NCBI GenBank assembly: GCA_036346255.1
Contig: CM070619.1
Span: 40,182,342 to 40,246,341 of the forward strand
Length of the DNA: 64,000 nucleotides
Origin: Ampelocalamus luodianensis
Taxonomy: Eukaryota; Streptophyta; Magnoliopsida; Poales; Poaceae
Direction of reading: 5' to 3'
The position numbers and the translations under genes were made by a program. Below the pieces are notes generated by a model. It was not told where the DNA came from. It did no database searches and saw only the letters and a list, made by a program, of their open reading frames with translations. Positions 23,158-35,215 of the stretch are shown here, in pieces. Within the stretch, counting starts at the first letter, position 1; every line of letters begins with the position of its first letter.

Positions 23158-23567
23158 TTGCTAGTATAGGTTACCGTACTATTAAGAGGGATCTTGTCTA
23201 GTAGCTTGAGTCTATCATGTGTTGATAGCTCAATCCCGTTTGCTCTAGCTCATCTAGGCATGATGCTATTGTTTGCGAATGTGTTTTACAAATAATTAAG
23301 GCTCATGCATGTTCCTTGTAGCATGTGATTTTAGTTTGCAAATGTGTTTTGCAAATGGTCTTAGTTCATGTACCTTATTCCTTGTGGTGTGATTCTAAAA
23401 GATGGCAAATGTGTTTTGCAACTTATTAAGAATCTCGCTTTTAACCATTGTTTGCATCGTGCATCAATTGGCAAATGTGTTTTGCAAATTGAGTTGAAGC
23501 GGAATGCAAAATCCTTGTTTTCCAATCTCTGGCGGTATGACCACAGGCTGTTGGTGGTATTACCACA

Positions 23568-23905
23568 ACTGGTCATAGACCTGGTCGAAGACCTTGTCGT
23601 GGACAGTGGTTGTAGACACTGGTTGTAAACAGTGGTCAAAGACACTAGTCATAGACAATGGTCGTAGACATTGGTTGAAGACAGTGGTCAAAGACATTGG
23701 TCAAAGACAGTGGTCGTAGACACTAGTTGTAGACAGTGGTAGTAGAATAGTGATCGTAGACCTGTTCGTGAATAGTGGTCATAGACACTGGTCGTAGAAC
23801 AGTGGTCGTAGACCTGCTCGTGAATAGTGGTCGTAGACCTACGTGGTCATAGACCTGCGTGGTCGTAGACCTATGTGGTCGAGGATCTAGTCGAGGATCA
23901 ATCGG
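23568..23905 (+). repeat. 13-bp minisatellite GACAGTGGTCGTA in a Sirevirus U3
   Basis: Over 20 near-contiguous copies of a 13-base unit GACA(G/C/T)TGGTC(G/A)(T/A)A lie between 23568 and 23905. The exact 13-base register is clear at 23640-23750. Later copies gain insertions (GACCTGNTCGTGAATAGTGG). The array lies about 350-680 bases upstream of the TATA box. Confidence 0.85.
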
Positions 23906-24249
23906 TATGACCGCATTTGTTCAACGGTGTTACCGCATGGTGGTAGTACCGATCTTATTGGCGGTATGTCTTTTCCAGAGAATGTGTTTTTCTAGATTGA
24001 CTTGCTCCTTTATGGAGTGGTAAGACCGCATTTGTTTTGCGGTATTACCACATGGCTGTAGTACTGATTCTATCGAGCGGTATGTTTTTACCAGAGAATG
24101 TGCTTTCTGGTTTGGCTTGCTCCTTGTGTCCAATGGCTAGTTTTATAGCTGTTGGAGTAAACTGATAATACCTGCCTTGATTGGCAGTACTACCGTATTT
24201 GCTAATTCTTTTCAAAGTTTGGTTCCAATGGCTAGTTTTTATGTGTGGG

Positions 24250-24258
24250 CTATAAATA
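24250..24258 (+). promoter_or_regulatory. Putative Sirevirus LTR TATA box
   Basis: CTATAAATA in the context GGGCTATAAATACCCACC. The minus-strand Sirevirus LTR has CTATAAATAG at 58608-58617. Confidence 0.7.
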
Positions 24259-25060
24259 CCCACCTTGGTCGGTTGGAGCATGTGCTACTGTTGCTGTTGT
24301 TAGTGAGGCTGCTGAGTGTAGCTAAGCCCCCATTCTATTCTCTTAAGCTAAGAGCAAACCTTCTCCTCTCAATTGTGCATGTGTTGCACCTTGTGAGTAA
24401 AGGGAGAAGCTCTAGTTGCATGTGTTGCAACTAGAATTGGATTGAGTGCCTAACTATGCATGCGTTGCACTTGGTGAGAGTCAAGCAAGAGGCTTGGCCT
24501 ATTACTCTTGGTGTTTGCCGACACCTAGACGGCGTGAAGGCATCGTGGTCCGATGATCTTCTCAAGAAGCTTGTGAGAAAGCCCGGCGTTTGTGAGTGGC
24601 TTGGTGCTCGCCATCTCTAGAGTGGAGGAAGAGCAACCCCAAGTGGATCGAGGTGTTGGTTTGTTTTGGAACTGGTCCAAGTGGTTGGACTTACCTCAGA
24701 GGTGTTGGCTTAATTTGTGGAGCTGGTCCAACGTGGTTGGGCTTACCTCAACGTGGATTAGGGGAGACCAACAAGTCTCCTAACACCACGGTAAAACATC
24801 ATCATGTCTTTGTGGTTTGTATTCTTGTGCTTACTCTATTGCAATTTACATTCCTATTATCAAATTGCTTATATGTCTTTGTATGATTGCTATCTTTCAA
24901 TAGTCTTATATTGTTGGTACACTTAGTAAAGACTAGTTGATTTATGCTTTAATTGTGCAAAATCGATTTGATTCACATTTTCGCTTAAAACTTGGTTTTA
25001 GCCAAAAGAGTTTTAAAACGCCTATTCACCCCTCCTCTAGTTGGCCTCCTCGATCTTACA

Positions 25061-25662
25061 ACCCCTGGTAGCCACGAGGAGAACTAGGGGATCCTCTAAA
25101 GGGACCGGTTGTCAAGAAAAGTAAATGTGTATTAATTGTCTTCCCCATAAGAAGGGTGTATCTTATTACATGGGGGAAGCGGCTATTTATAGCCTTTCGA
25201 AACGGTACATGAGATTTCAGTTCTGCCCCCAAAAAGGCCCTATGCCTATAGGGGCCAATGGGGCTTTTCCTCCCCTATGCGTAGCCTTCGGCTTATGGTG
25301 GACCTCCCTAGTCTTTGTCCATCTAGCTAGTGCGCTCGGTCCACCGGTGCCCATCGGGCTTTGCACCATGCGGGGTATCCTCAGGCTGAGGGGCCCTAGA
25401 CACCCTTCGACGCCCCCGAGGTGGCTCCGAGGGCCTCCTGACCCATGGGTTCGTGATGCTCGGTGGTCCTCCCTGAAGGTATGCTTGGTACCCTCGAGGA
25501 GGCCCTTAGCCGAGCCTCCAGCCTGCTTGCCCACGTGGGCCTTTTGGTGGCCTTCGCTTGGGCTTCAGGGCCCTCCCGAAGGTGTACTTGGTACCCTTGG
25601 GGGCCCCAGGGCCAAGCCTCAGCCCCTGGCCCTCAGGTTGAAGGGATATGGGTAGGCTACGC
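25061..25662 (-). mobile_element. GC-rich LTR (copy A), main part, minus strand
   Basis: Similar in layout to the LTR at 31248-31974. It begins with a TAGCCACG...GAACTAGG block. Then comes TTATTACATGGGG, a minus-strand TATA box (GGCTATAAATAGCC, 25180-25193), and GC-rich U3 of GGCCCT/CCTCGAGG type. It continues at 30367-30428 (GGTCATTGGGG...GGGGCCGCCCCTACGACA) after the Angela-like insertion. The left end lacks the TGTCATAG terminus seen in copy B and abuts the Sirevirus end at 25060. The long open frames here are GC-driven and not genes. Confidence 0.6.
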
Positions 25663-26078
25663 TAGTTGGCAATTCAAAAATCTACCACGTAAATCATGAA
25701 GCCATGCAAACAAGAGATCATAGATCATTACCACCAGACGTGCAGTGCAGCAGAAAAAAAAGTTAGAGTAGCCTGATCCAACGTAGAGCGCATAGATGAA
25801 GTGGTCGTAGTCGATAGTCCAACGCAGTCGATCGTCCAGCGTAGTCGATCGTCTCCTCCAACAACCAATCGTGTTCCTTGTGATTTGATGATCGTGGATC
25901 GTGCTCGAGTGCAACAGCAACTGCAGTAGCATCTCTACGGTATTCACACATCTAGGGAAGGAACACCATACGCCGGTGTGCTAGCACCAACTCACACGGC
26001 AGGGTTTCCTTGAGAAGATGGTGGCTAGAGTTTTGGTGGAACAACTCACGTATATCGCATGACACCCAATAGCCTCAA

Positions 26079-29000
26079 TGTCGGGACCCAGAATTACGAT
26101 TCTGGAACCCTCTGTGTATACTGCACTAGTCCAGGATCATGCTAGTGCACACAGGGTTAACATAGGTAAATATCGATCCACACAAGCGATAAATAAAGTA
26201 AACGATTAATTTGAATAACAAATAAGGGTTTTGACCTTATGGTCGAGTTTATACTTATTAAGCCACGCAGGGCTAACAGAGAAATAAACAGCAGCAGAAC
26301 GGAAAACTCCAGCGTAGATCCCACCAATTCACCACAGGCAACCGACTGGGATCCAGACCTTAACGCACGATCAGCCTTCAACGAACTCCTCCTCGAAAGC
26401 AGGCGTAGACTCCTCCTCTTCAGAGGTTTGGGCGCAAGTTTTACAACAAGCGTGAGTACACAACTGCATTTCGCAAATCATACCACGAATGCAATGTAAA
26501 GATGCGAGCTTATTCCAAAGAAAAGGTTTCTGTGGTTCTTTCGCGTAAAAGCAACAATTGCAATTGAATACGAATAATAGATTGAAAGCATAATTCAAAA
26601 CAAATAGACAATATTAATTTAACAGATTGTTTCCTCAAAGACACACAACTAAATGATTATTTCACATAGCCATATGATTAAGGTCACACACTCCCATTCC
26701 CACATTTTACTGAAAACTACCCTCGTGTGAAATCCCGAGCATGTCCATGATCATGACGCGCTATTCGAATAGATTGATTAACACTCTGCAGAGGTTGTAC
26801 ACTTTACCCACAAGATACAACTAGTGTAGCAAGCACCAATCGTAACAAAATAGTTCGGAAACTTCATCTCAAACATTGACATTCGCAGTGTGCTTACAAA
26901 CCGCTATACCAACTCACATAGAATTGGTATAACACACACAAATGGACGGGGAAGACGAATCGTCGTCGATGCAACCACCAAGTAGTCACACCTCTACCTG
27001 TCACACGACCTAACCTATCCACGAACATCAATGCCGAGAATCCATAACTTACTAAGTTAGGCCCGTCCCATACCGGGCATGTGGTCGTCTGATGAGGCTC
27101 GATTCAATGGCGCACAAAGTTAAGTCCTTAATTGACCAAGGCAAGACTTCCACGTTCTAACTAAGTCACAAAGACCATCATTCCCATCACATAGACCACC
27201 ATGTCACACAGTCTCCACCACTTGCCTCAGTCTAAATCCTTTACCATCCAGTTGGTTTTAGTGCAACACATGCCATCACGAAGTAATAACACATAGCACA
27301 TAGTTTTACACAAAGTTCCATAGTCACTTAGTCATAATTAGTATTTGCAACTTACATATGATGTGAGACTCGTAGCATGGCTAAGCAACTGTACTCGCAT
27401 CTAACCAACCCACGTTGGTGCTATAATATTACCAACTAATAACCAATCTAGGGTGACAAGGAATTATGACATACAAGGCCAAGGTGTGATAACAATTTGG
27501 ATAATAACTATGCCCAAAACATTTAAATAAATAATTAAAGTAGAATGCAATAATTTAACACAAAGTAATTTGAAAACTGGGTTCAATATGATCAAAGGTA
27601 TGACTTGCCTTGGAAAAGGTCTATGTACTGGTCTTGATCTTGGGGTGCTCCTTCTTCCACAAAATTTCCGACGACCGACATCTACTATAAACGAGACACA
27701 AACAAACAAAACAAATAAATAACAGAGGCAAAACAAGCTCCAAAAATTAAATAAAAATCTCAGATAAATAGAGCTTGAATTTAGACAAATTTAGACATTT
27801 GAATGGGCTCAATCGAGTTAGGATGCAAAAGTTATGAGCTTTGGAAGATTGGAAATCTAAAAGAAACCTAATTTGGATTTTGGAATTTACGAATTACTTT
27901 TCTATTGAAAAATCGGATTATTGCGCAATGCTGACGTCAGCGAATGAATTTCGGAATTAAAAGAAATCAGAAAAGATTCTGACATGTGGGACCCACATGT
28001 CAGCCTCACGGTCCACGGTAGACTAAGTATACCGAACCGGGGTTTTGGATTGAATCTGATCTGCCGCGTCAGCGCTGATGTGGAGGCTGACTGGGCGACA
28101 CCTGGCTGCCACGCGAGCACGGGGCTGACGCTGGCGCCGACGTGGACGGCCACGTTGCCCATGCCGACAACGGCGGCTCTGGACCCGATGGTCGTCGGCG
28201 ATCGGCGGCTCGCCGGCGAGGGTGAGTGGTACCAACATGTAGCCCTTGTTATTGCGAACCTACTGATGCAACTCCGGGTGATCGGGAGGGACGGTGGCGA
28301 CCGGCGGCGAGCTCAGAGCGGCGGAGGGCTTCGGTATTGTCGGACGACGGCTCCGTGATATTAGCGGCGAGAATCTCGAGGTAGCCACGGCGTCGATGAA
28401 CTGAAGGTGCACTCGGTGGCGACGCGGCGACACTGGCGGCGGCGCAACCGACGAAGAACAGAACGGCGGCAAAAACCCTAGAACTCCAATTGCGGCGGCG
28501 CTAAGGCTCGGAAGGAGATGAGGGTGGCGGCTCTGGGTTGCGGAGGACCGTGCGAAGCTCGGGTGCTATTTATAGGGGCTGGGGTGCCCGGGATAAGGAA
28601 TCCCTAAATCGGGGATTTCTCGGTTGAAAACGGAAACGGGGATAGAGTTCGTTTCGATCCCGATTGAGAGTAGATACGGGCGCGGGAAGGTTAGAGATAG
28701 AGTTTGGCAAAGAAATCCAGAGGTTTTTAGTTAGGAAAGTCCGTTGTCGGACGAGGCTTCTAGAAGCTCCAATGGCGGACGGCGCCGACTCGGACTCGGG
28801 GAAGAAGCGGCGCGGAGACGACGACCTGACGTGCGGGGCCCACACGTCGATGGCGAGCGCGCTTGCGACAGCAGCGCGAGCGAGCTGGCGGGAGATGGGC
28901 CGCCTGTGAAGGAATGGGCGAGTTAAGGAATTCGGCCCGATCGGATTTCTGAGATTTTAAATAGGTTTTCCAATTTAGAAAATACCAGAAATTCAAATAA

Positions 29001-29245
29001 GCAATAGAAAATAGCAAATGAACTCAGAAAAATTCTAGAAAAATCTAGAAAATATATCTGAGCACATAGAACCCAAATAAAATAGTTTTGGCTATTTTTC
29101 ATGTTGGGGTTATTCACATTAAATGTTTTTGATTGTAAAGTCCAATATTAAGCTTTTGAATTTAATTCTAATAAAATCCAAATGGTGAATTTTCTCCCTA
29201 CTAACTATTAAAAGATTTTTAAGCTCTGAAAATTGGGATGTTACA
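26079..29245 (-). mobile_element. Solo gypsy LTR, 3167 bp, TSD CTCAA
   Basis: The minus strand starts TGTAACATCCCAATTTTCAG at 29245 and ends GGGTCCCGACA at 26079. The perfect duplication CTCAA lies at 26074-26078 and 29246-29250. There is no primer site, polypurine tract or coding region, so it is a solo LTR. It shares its 3' half with the LTR at 10934. A TATA box lies at 28567-28574 on the minus strand. The U3 contains the palindrome ACATGTGGGACCCACATGT (27982-28000) and GC-rich open frames without domains. Confidence 0.9.
28567..28574 (-). promoter_or_regulatory. Putative LTR TATA box
   Basis: The minus strand reads CTATAAATAGCACCCGAGC about 670 bases into the solo LTR, matching the position in the relative at 11505. 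Confidence 0.65.
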
Positions 29246-29257
29246 CTCAAGCATCTC

Positions 29258-29267
29258 CTTATATAGA
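29258..29267 (-). promoter_or_regulatory. Putative Angela LTR TATA box, split from its start region by a solo LTR
   Basis: The minus strand reads CTATATAAGGAGATGC. The solo LTR insertion point (29246-29250) is about 8 bases downstream of the box, so the native transcription start was displaced by 3.2 kb. Confidence 0.65.
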
Positions 29268-30366
29268 GCCCATGACGGATCCTATTTGAACATGTTTGTT
29301 CCAACCCGTTAAGTGTGTGACCCTATAGGTTCAAGCGTATTTGGTTATGACTCGAAAACTCCTTTCCGACTACGAGCAATTAGCAGTTCCTAGCAAGACA
29401 TAAAGATTCCTAAATACACATAAATAATATCGGACGAACCTTAATGCAATATGATCTACGACCAGGTCCTTGTCACTAATGACCAGCTCATGTCTTTATA
29501 AAACCAGTTCATATTAGTCATTACCAGTTTGTAACTCCTTACGACTGGGTTTCGTCCACTCAGTGATTATGTTCGACCAGTTTACGACTAGCTTGTATCT
29601 CCATATGACTAATCCGTGTCTGATCGAACTGAATGACCCGCTCGTGTATTCTCCCTTTACCTCACGATATCTGGTTGAACTCCAGGTGATGTGTTTTGTC
29701 ATCCATGGACTATTCAATACTTTCTCGATCAAGTGTCGAATAATTTCATATGCTCAAACTCTTCGACCACCAATGGCATGGCCATACACTTTCTTTATCC
29801 GACCACATCGAGAGGCCCAGAGATATCTCTCCTGTTATGTTAGGAGTGGCAAATCCCATATCCGACTAGTCACATCCCTCCGCATGTTTCATAGCATATC
29901 CGAAGCTACCTTTATAACTACCCAGTTATGGAGTAGCGTTTGGCAACTCCTAAGTATACTATTACACATGTAGAAAACCATACTGATATCAGGCCTAAGG
30001 ATTATACATCATCATTGTTTAAGACCAACTGATGATACATAGAATCATAACAATCTCAATAGTGTCTCAAACATGTATTCACATTATTAATTTGATATCC
30101 CAATATCCATGACCGGTGAAACATGATCATCAATGAATACATGTGCTGGTTGATAAGTCACTAGTGTTCCGATTAGTGACATTCGACCAGAGATACATTT
30201 AGAACGACATCATATAAGTTAAAGAGCTTCACCAACAAGTCACATACTTGTTGATCTATATAACTGATCATTCATTCAATGAATAAAATAACATTTATTC
30301 AATAACTCATAAATATAGACATGATACAATCATCTCTATGATCGCCTCTAGGGCATATCACCAACA

Positions 30367-30428
30367 CAGGTGAGGGACCTTGCGGTCTTCGTCGGGTCAT
30401 TGGGGTCAGTGGGGCCGCCCCTACGACA
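30367..30428 (-). mobile_element. GC-rich LTR (copy A), terminal part
   Basis: This is the end of the LTR interrupted by the Angela-like element. The terminus GGGGCCGCCCCTACGACA matches GGGCTGCCCCTACGACA at the end of copy B (31974). On the minus strand this is the LTR start TGTCGTAGGGGC. Confidence 0.65.
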
Positions 30429-31247
30429 TGCATTATACACAGAGGGTCCAGATTTGCATATTTGGGTCTCAACAAATAGGTTGTGTGGAACTTGTACACT
30501 AGCTTCTTTGTGTCTGCATATATCTAGTTTAAATGTTTGCCAACCAATTATTTGAACTTTGATAGATGAGTTCATATTAGATAGATCACAACGTGTATTC
30601 TAGCATGATCAGGGTGGCTTACCTGATTAGTTCATTGATAGTGTAGTAATTTACTTGTAGATGTATTCATAGTCGAGATTCTAAATTTATGTGTGTGTTG
30701 TGAATTCCTTTTATAGAAAACAGTATGTGTATGTTTTTGTGATCTAGCTGAGAGTAATACACATGTGTTTTGGGATTGTCAGTACTTTATTAAGTTATCT
30801 TACACATTTGCAATTATTTTTGCACTAAATGAATTAGTTAAAAATGCACTTGCATACAAGTTGAACTGATAGGAGTAAATGTTTTTTTCACTCTGGTCTG
30901 ATCAGGTGTTCTTTTGGTGCCCTTTTGTCAATCTGAATTAGCATTAATGTTTGGATGATTCTATGTAAGGAGATAGCAACCTATGCTTTGTGAGGATTTT
31001 TTTTATCTTTTCACATTTTCTGAAAAACCAACAAAGGTGAAGTCTTGGATTGATCCCCTAAGCATGCATGTCTGTTGTTACCGAGAATTTACCCTTCTTG
31101 AAAAATTTCACTATTGATTCCACAACATGTTTTTAACACACTCTGCAAAAGGGTTGTAGCAGAGATCAACAAAAAACAAACATGTAAATTTGTATTTGTT
31201 TTTAAGTTTATTGAGCAACATGTAAGCATTTAATATCTCTACTTGAT
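30429..31247. other. AT-rich, unassigned (intron-like)
   Basis: No coding similarity, terminal repeats or tandem structure are recognised. Composition resembles plant intron or single-copy intergenic DNA, as do 31980-32782 and 35060-36480. These may be one ancient host region broken up by LTRs. Confidence 0.45.
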
Positions 31248-31974
31248 TGTCATAGCAACGGAACTAGGCAGTAGAGAAAAGGGGACCCCGAGTATCCCAC
31301 ATATGTGAAGGGGAATTTGGAGATCCTCATCAGAGGTGGAACAATGTCAAGAGTGTAGTAATGTGTCCTTATTGCCTTGAAAAAAGTCCTCCTCTATTAC
31401 ATGGGGCAAAGCCCTATTTATAGGGTCATAAGAGAAGATACACGAAATTACAATTCCATCCCTACAAAGGCCCCCTAGGTGTAGGGGTTGCAGGGTTCTT
31501 ACGCCTCCCTAGGTGTAGCCTCTGGCGCACGGTGGTACTTCCTGGGCTGGGTCCACCGCACCTGTGCTTCTCTGGTCCATCGACGGCCTTGCGCGCGGCC
31601 CCCTCACTCCCAAGAGAAGGTACCCCGGGGCGAGGACCCCTCGGGCCCCCCTTGCCGACTGCGAGGTGGTCAGGACTAAGGGCCCTTGGGGCCCCTACCT
31701 CAGGATGCCTTCTTAGCTGAACGGGCACCTTCTGGAGCCTCCGTGTGCCCTTCGCTGTGTGAGGGTACCCACGGCACCCCTTGCCAGGGTCGCGATAGCC
31801 TCCCAGCTTGCCACCCTCATGGTCTCCTGCGTACCCCTCCGGTCTGTGCGAGGGGTACCATGTTGACCCCTAGGGTGGCCTAGGCACACTCCCAGCTTGG
31901 TTCTTTGGTGCTCCTCGAATGCCCTCCTAGCCCCTTCACCAGGTCGTTGGGGCCATTGGGCTGCCCCTACGACA
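31248..31974 (-). mobile_element. Small GC-rich LTR (copy B), 727 bp, probably solo
   Basis: The ends form an inverted pair: TGTCATAG at 31248 and CTACGACA at 31974. They are flanked by TTGAT (31243-31247) and TTGAC (31975-31979), a 4-of-5 duplication. The minus-strand TATA box CTATAAATAGGGC lies at about 31411-31423. It shares layout with copy A at 25061. No coding sequence is attached. The superfamily is uncertain. Confidence 0.65.
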
Positions 31975-31979
31975 TTGAC

Positions 31980-32782
31980 TACATCATATTTTCCTTGCAT
32001 TTAGTTTTATCTAATAGGTATTCTCAACTTTGACTTATTGTTGGCTAAGTCTGTAGTATGGTATGTGCTCATCAAAATTATTATTGCATATCTATATGGA
32101 GCAATAATGGACTCTTGCAATAAGAAAGTAGTGAAAAACTATGCCATCTTTTCCTTGATATGTATGTAGGTGCCTCATACACATGACACTTGATTGCGGC
32201 AATGTATTTTAATTTCTCTAGTCTACATTCTGTAAACAATAGAATCTATTATTTCTTTTTTTACTATTAACCTCTACCAAATTTGACATTTAGGAATAGA
32301 ATTATAGAAACATGATATAATTAATCCCTTTTCGTTTCTAATCAATTAATCCAGAGTCTCACATACATGGTGTAGTGCTCCTAAACCATCAATCTTGATC
32401 GACTTTGCTTCTAGCTTGTGCACCGGCTGGACAATTCTTGCGACATCTCTGATATGGTATTACCCTCATGACATCCATGTATTTCCTTCCACAATTTGTA
32501 TTTCATCTATACCTTTGTTCTTATTGGCGTTTGATTCAATGGTGATTTAATCGATCCGCAGTTGCATCTTTCATTTCTTAAAAAAATCAGTTTTTCCAAT
32601 GACGACACTTCCTACCATCTTGTTGTCCACATCATTGCCTTTCTTGTGAAAGCTCCTGATGATTTCATGGTTAGGTCAGCACACTCGGACTCTGTTTGCA
32701 TGTCTCCCATGAGCTTTGCAAGAAGGCTAGAGACACATGACCAACATCACTTTCGGCCATATTTGGCAATGGCTAAGGCCTA
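31980..32782. other. Unassigned, intron-like, with one open stretch
   Basis: A 76-codon open frame at 32562-32792 (ending RPYLAMAKAYHL) overlaps the solo-LTR junction. It has no family similarity I recognise. If the LTR is removed, the frame continues only eight codons before a stop. A block at 32517-32580 recurs at 35152-35215. Confidence 0.4.
32517..32580 (+). repeat. Direct repeat, left copy (partner 35152-35215)
   Basis: TTCTTATTGGCGTTTGATTC and the following AATGGTGATTTAATCGATCC match 35152-35215 with a handful of differences. The copies lie outside the two ends of the solo LTR at 32788-35054, about 270 and 100 bases away. They are not its 5-bp duplications. Confidence 0.7.
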
Positions 32783-32787
32783 CCATT

Positions 32788-35054
32788 TGTAATATCCTAT
32801 TTTATTAAATGATTATTTAATGAATTAGAAAAAGATTAGTAATCTGAATTTAGTGGGAAAATAGTTATGGACCTTCGGCCCATACCCAAGAGGTGGGCTG
32901 GCCACCAACAAAAGAGGGAGAGGGGGAAACCCTAGCCTGGTACTGTAGCGCCACCCCCTGGTGTCTCCTCCCTATGGCAGCCCTAGCCTCCATCCCTCCT
33001 ACTGCTTTGTGTGCTGCTAGCTAGAAGCAAAGAAGGGAGAGGGAAGAAAGGAGAAGAGGAAGAAAGAAGAAGGGGAGAAGGGAAGAGGGAAGAAGGAAAG
33101 GGAGTTTTGTGGGTATTTCAGTGGTCGTCATCATGGTCTTCAAGGGTGACATTCAGATCTCCTTTGTTTTATTTATTACTTTTGCTATTCGGGCGATATC
33201 GGGTAGCAGATCGGTTTTCTGCTGATAGTATTGTGTTGTAATTTTGGATTCTGTAATTGCAAAATTTGGGTTTGTCATCTCCTAGAGAATTGTAGATCCC
33301 TATTTGATCTTTACGTAGAGTTCTCAATCACAAAATTTGCATAGATCGTTAGAAATTTATGGCCATTGCAATCCTGCTGTCCAGAATTTCTATCAGGTTT
33401 GGGCAGTTGTAGTAATCGGTTGATTAAAAATAGTTAACGATCTAGTTAGGGAATTAGACCAAATGACTATTGTAGATAATTCCTTAAGGTTTCCACAGAG
33501 ACCAAGAATGCAATTTTTGAATAAACAGAATGGAAGTTATGGTTTTTGTAAGGTTGCTGTCCAGAGAGGCATCATCTTTTGGCAGCAATTCGGTAAAATG
33601 CAGATGAAAATTACTAAATGGATTAATTAGGGTTCTTGACCTTCATGAAAGATGTAGATAATTCTTTAAGGAATTCAGAGGATCCAAGAATGTGAATTTT
33701 GGTTGGGTAGACTGGGAGATATGATTTTTTTGTGTCTGTCTATCTGATCAGTTATCAGGTTTGGGCAGCGTGCTAAACTTGTGAATTAAAAATAGTAGAT
33801 GAAGTATTTTGGAATTTTGAACTCCATCAAAAAAATATATAGTGTCTTGAGGATTTCATAGTGTATAAGATCATGATTTTTGGAGCTGTAGATCAAAAGT
33901 TATGATTTTAGCAATTTACTATTCTGTTTTGGACAGAGTCGTGTTCAGGGAGAAAAACATGGATGTTTTGGGTTTTGATTAGGAGCGGAGTTAATTATTT
34001 ATTTTGTAATGTTGTACTGCTCTTGGATTGTTTCTTTAGTGTGTTTTATGAATGCTAAGGTGGTGGTGTGAATCAGGGGGCAAGGCCCTCTACTCGTCAT
34101 CCTTCGTCACACGGTTGAGGCAAGTACAAGTAGACGGTAGTCTATGTGGAAACATCTATGCCTTGTTAAAGTCTCGCATATATAATTATTTATTCATGTT
34201 CTTGCTATTGATTAGGTTATGTGATTATGTTGTTTAATGAAAGAGATGAAGGTTAATGATTTATCACCATCATTTGCATCATTTCATTGATCCTTGAGGC
34301 TTGGTCTACATGGTAGCCAAGTAATGATAATTTTGAGGTCCCCGTCATGTTTTAGACAGGCATGAGGTCCCCACACTTGTGTAGTGTGGGCTTGAGGTCT
34401 CTATGCTAGAAGGCACAGGCATGGATATGCATCGATGGATGCATACTCCGCATTATCGGTAATTGCAAAGAGAAAAGATATATGCATTTATGGCATTTGC
34501 ATTACATGAAACTAAAAGTTGAACAGTTATGATGTTATTGTGAATGATTGTATGTGAGCAATTTTATTTTTATAATCAAAGTCTGCTTATGAGGTTTGGT
34601 TTGTTGTCTTGGTTGTACTTTGCTGAGTCGTGGACTCACACTTTTTGCTATGTTTTTTACGTACCTCTTGTGAAGGCAACATGCATGGGAAGGGGCTAGA
34701 AAATTTGATGCACTCCACTATGTTAAACACCATGCTTGTTAATTCAGAACCTTAAGTTTAATTGGAGGAACCTACTAGAGAACATAATTTTTCTTTATGG
34801 TCGTGAGCACCCTTCGAGGTGTATTTGTTTACTTTTAATAGAGTTAGTCGGTGTTTTCATGATAAATCTTATGATTATGTTTTAAAGTTTGATACATGAT
34901 TATCTTGCTCATATACTTGTTAGATGCTTAGAATCCCTTTAATGGTCAAAGTTTCAAAGTAGACTCTGTTGAAATTTAAATAGAAGTCTTAGCTTAGTAA
35001 TTTGTTATGTTATTTTAGTAGCATTCCAGGCTTATATTGGGCTGGGGCATTACG
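32788..35054 (+). mobile_element. Solo gypsy LTR, 2267 bp, TSD CCATT
   Basis: It starts TGTAATATCCTATTTTATT and ends GGGGCATTACG. Perfect CCATT duplications lie at 32783-32787 and 35055-35059; the terminal A has mutated to G. It is related to the LTRs at 13892/20742. Shared features are TGGTACTGTAGCGCCACC near 32938, repeated TGCTGTCCAGA blocks, GTAGATAATTC(C/T)TTAAG, and the late GCTGAGTC(G/A)TGGACTCAC block (34620; 15908). No internal region. A solo LTR of the same Tekay-like lineage, older than the intact pair. Confidence 0.85.
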
Positions 35055-35151
35055 CCATTTCTCTTGTGTTTTATGAGCTACAATTCGCACAAACATGTCT
35101 TATTGGCAGGAAAATGCAAGTGACAAAATTTCTTGTATGACGCACCTTGTT

Positions 35152-35215
35152 GTTCTTTTTGCCGTTTGATTCAATGGTGATTTAATGAATCTGCAATGGC
35201 ATCTTTCATTTGTAT
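35152..35215 (+). repeat. Direct repeat, right copy (partner 32517-32580)
   Basis: TTCTTTTTGCCGTTTGATTC and the following AATGGTGATTTAATGAATCT correspond to the left copy. It is probably an old duplication in the host sequence. Confidence 0.7.

Larger units (their letters stand above)
23163..25060 (+). mobile_element. Sirevirus LTR, 3' part
   Basis: This continues the LTR started at 13344. In order it holds repeated AAATGTGTTTTGCAAAT blocks (23277-23490), a 13-bp minisatellite (23568-23905), GCGGTA...TACCGC palindrome-rich DNA (23900-24200), a TATA box (24250-24258), a leader with ATGCGTTGCAC repeats, and the terminal CTATTCACCCCTCCTCTAG ending CTTACA at 25060. The CTATTCA(A/C)CCCC(T)CTAG end is characteristic of Sirevirus LTRs. 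The minus-strand LTR at 57773-59726 shares the layout. No primer site follows, so the flank is rearranged or this is a lone 3' LTR. Confidence 0.72.
25663..30366 (-). mobile_element. BARE/Angela-like copia LTR, minus strand, split
   Basis: The minus strand starts TGTTGGTGATATGCCCTAG AGGC at 30366, the well-known start of BARE/Angela/RIRE1-type LTRs. It has a TATA box CTATATAAGG (29258-29267) and ends in a ...GATTTTTGAATTGCCAACT-like segment at about 25663. Inside it lies the solo LTR 26079-29245 with its CTCAA duplications, leaving about 1.5 kb of Angela LTR. No primer site or coding sequence is attached, so it is probably a solo LTR. I could not find matching duplications at its own ends; the terminal CA is altered. 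Confidence 0.75.

Noticed and set aside
25125..25655. 176-codon GC-rich plus-strand open frame
   Set aside because: It lies in the U3/R of a minus-strand LTR (copy A), is rich in Pro/Arg/Leu/Gly with no domain, and has similar stop-poor shadows on the other strand. Composition explains it.
31462..32000. Several GC-rich frames around 31.5-32.0 kb
   Set aside because: Inside the 727-bp LTR with paired TGTC(A)TAG/CTACGACA ends; not genes.
32562..32792. 76-codon frame ending RPYLAMAKAYHL as a host exon
   Set aside because: No family recognised, no convincing splice sites, and its end overlaps the solo-LTR junction. Left as unassigned.
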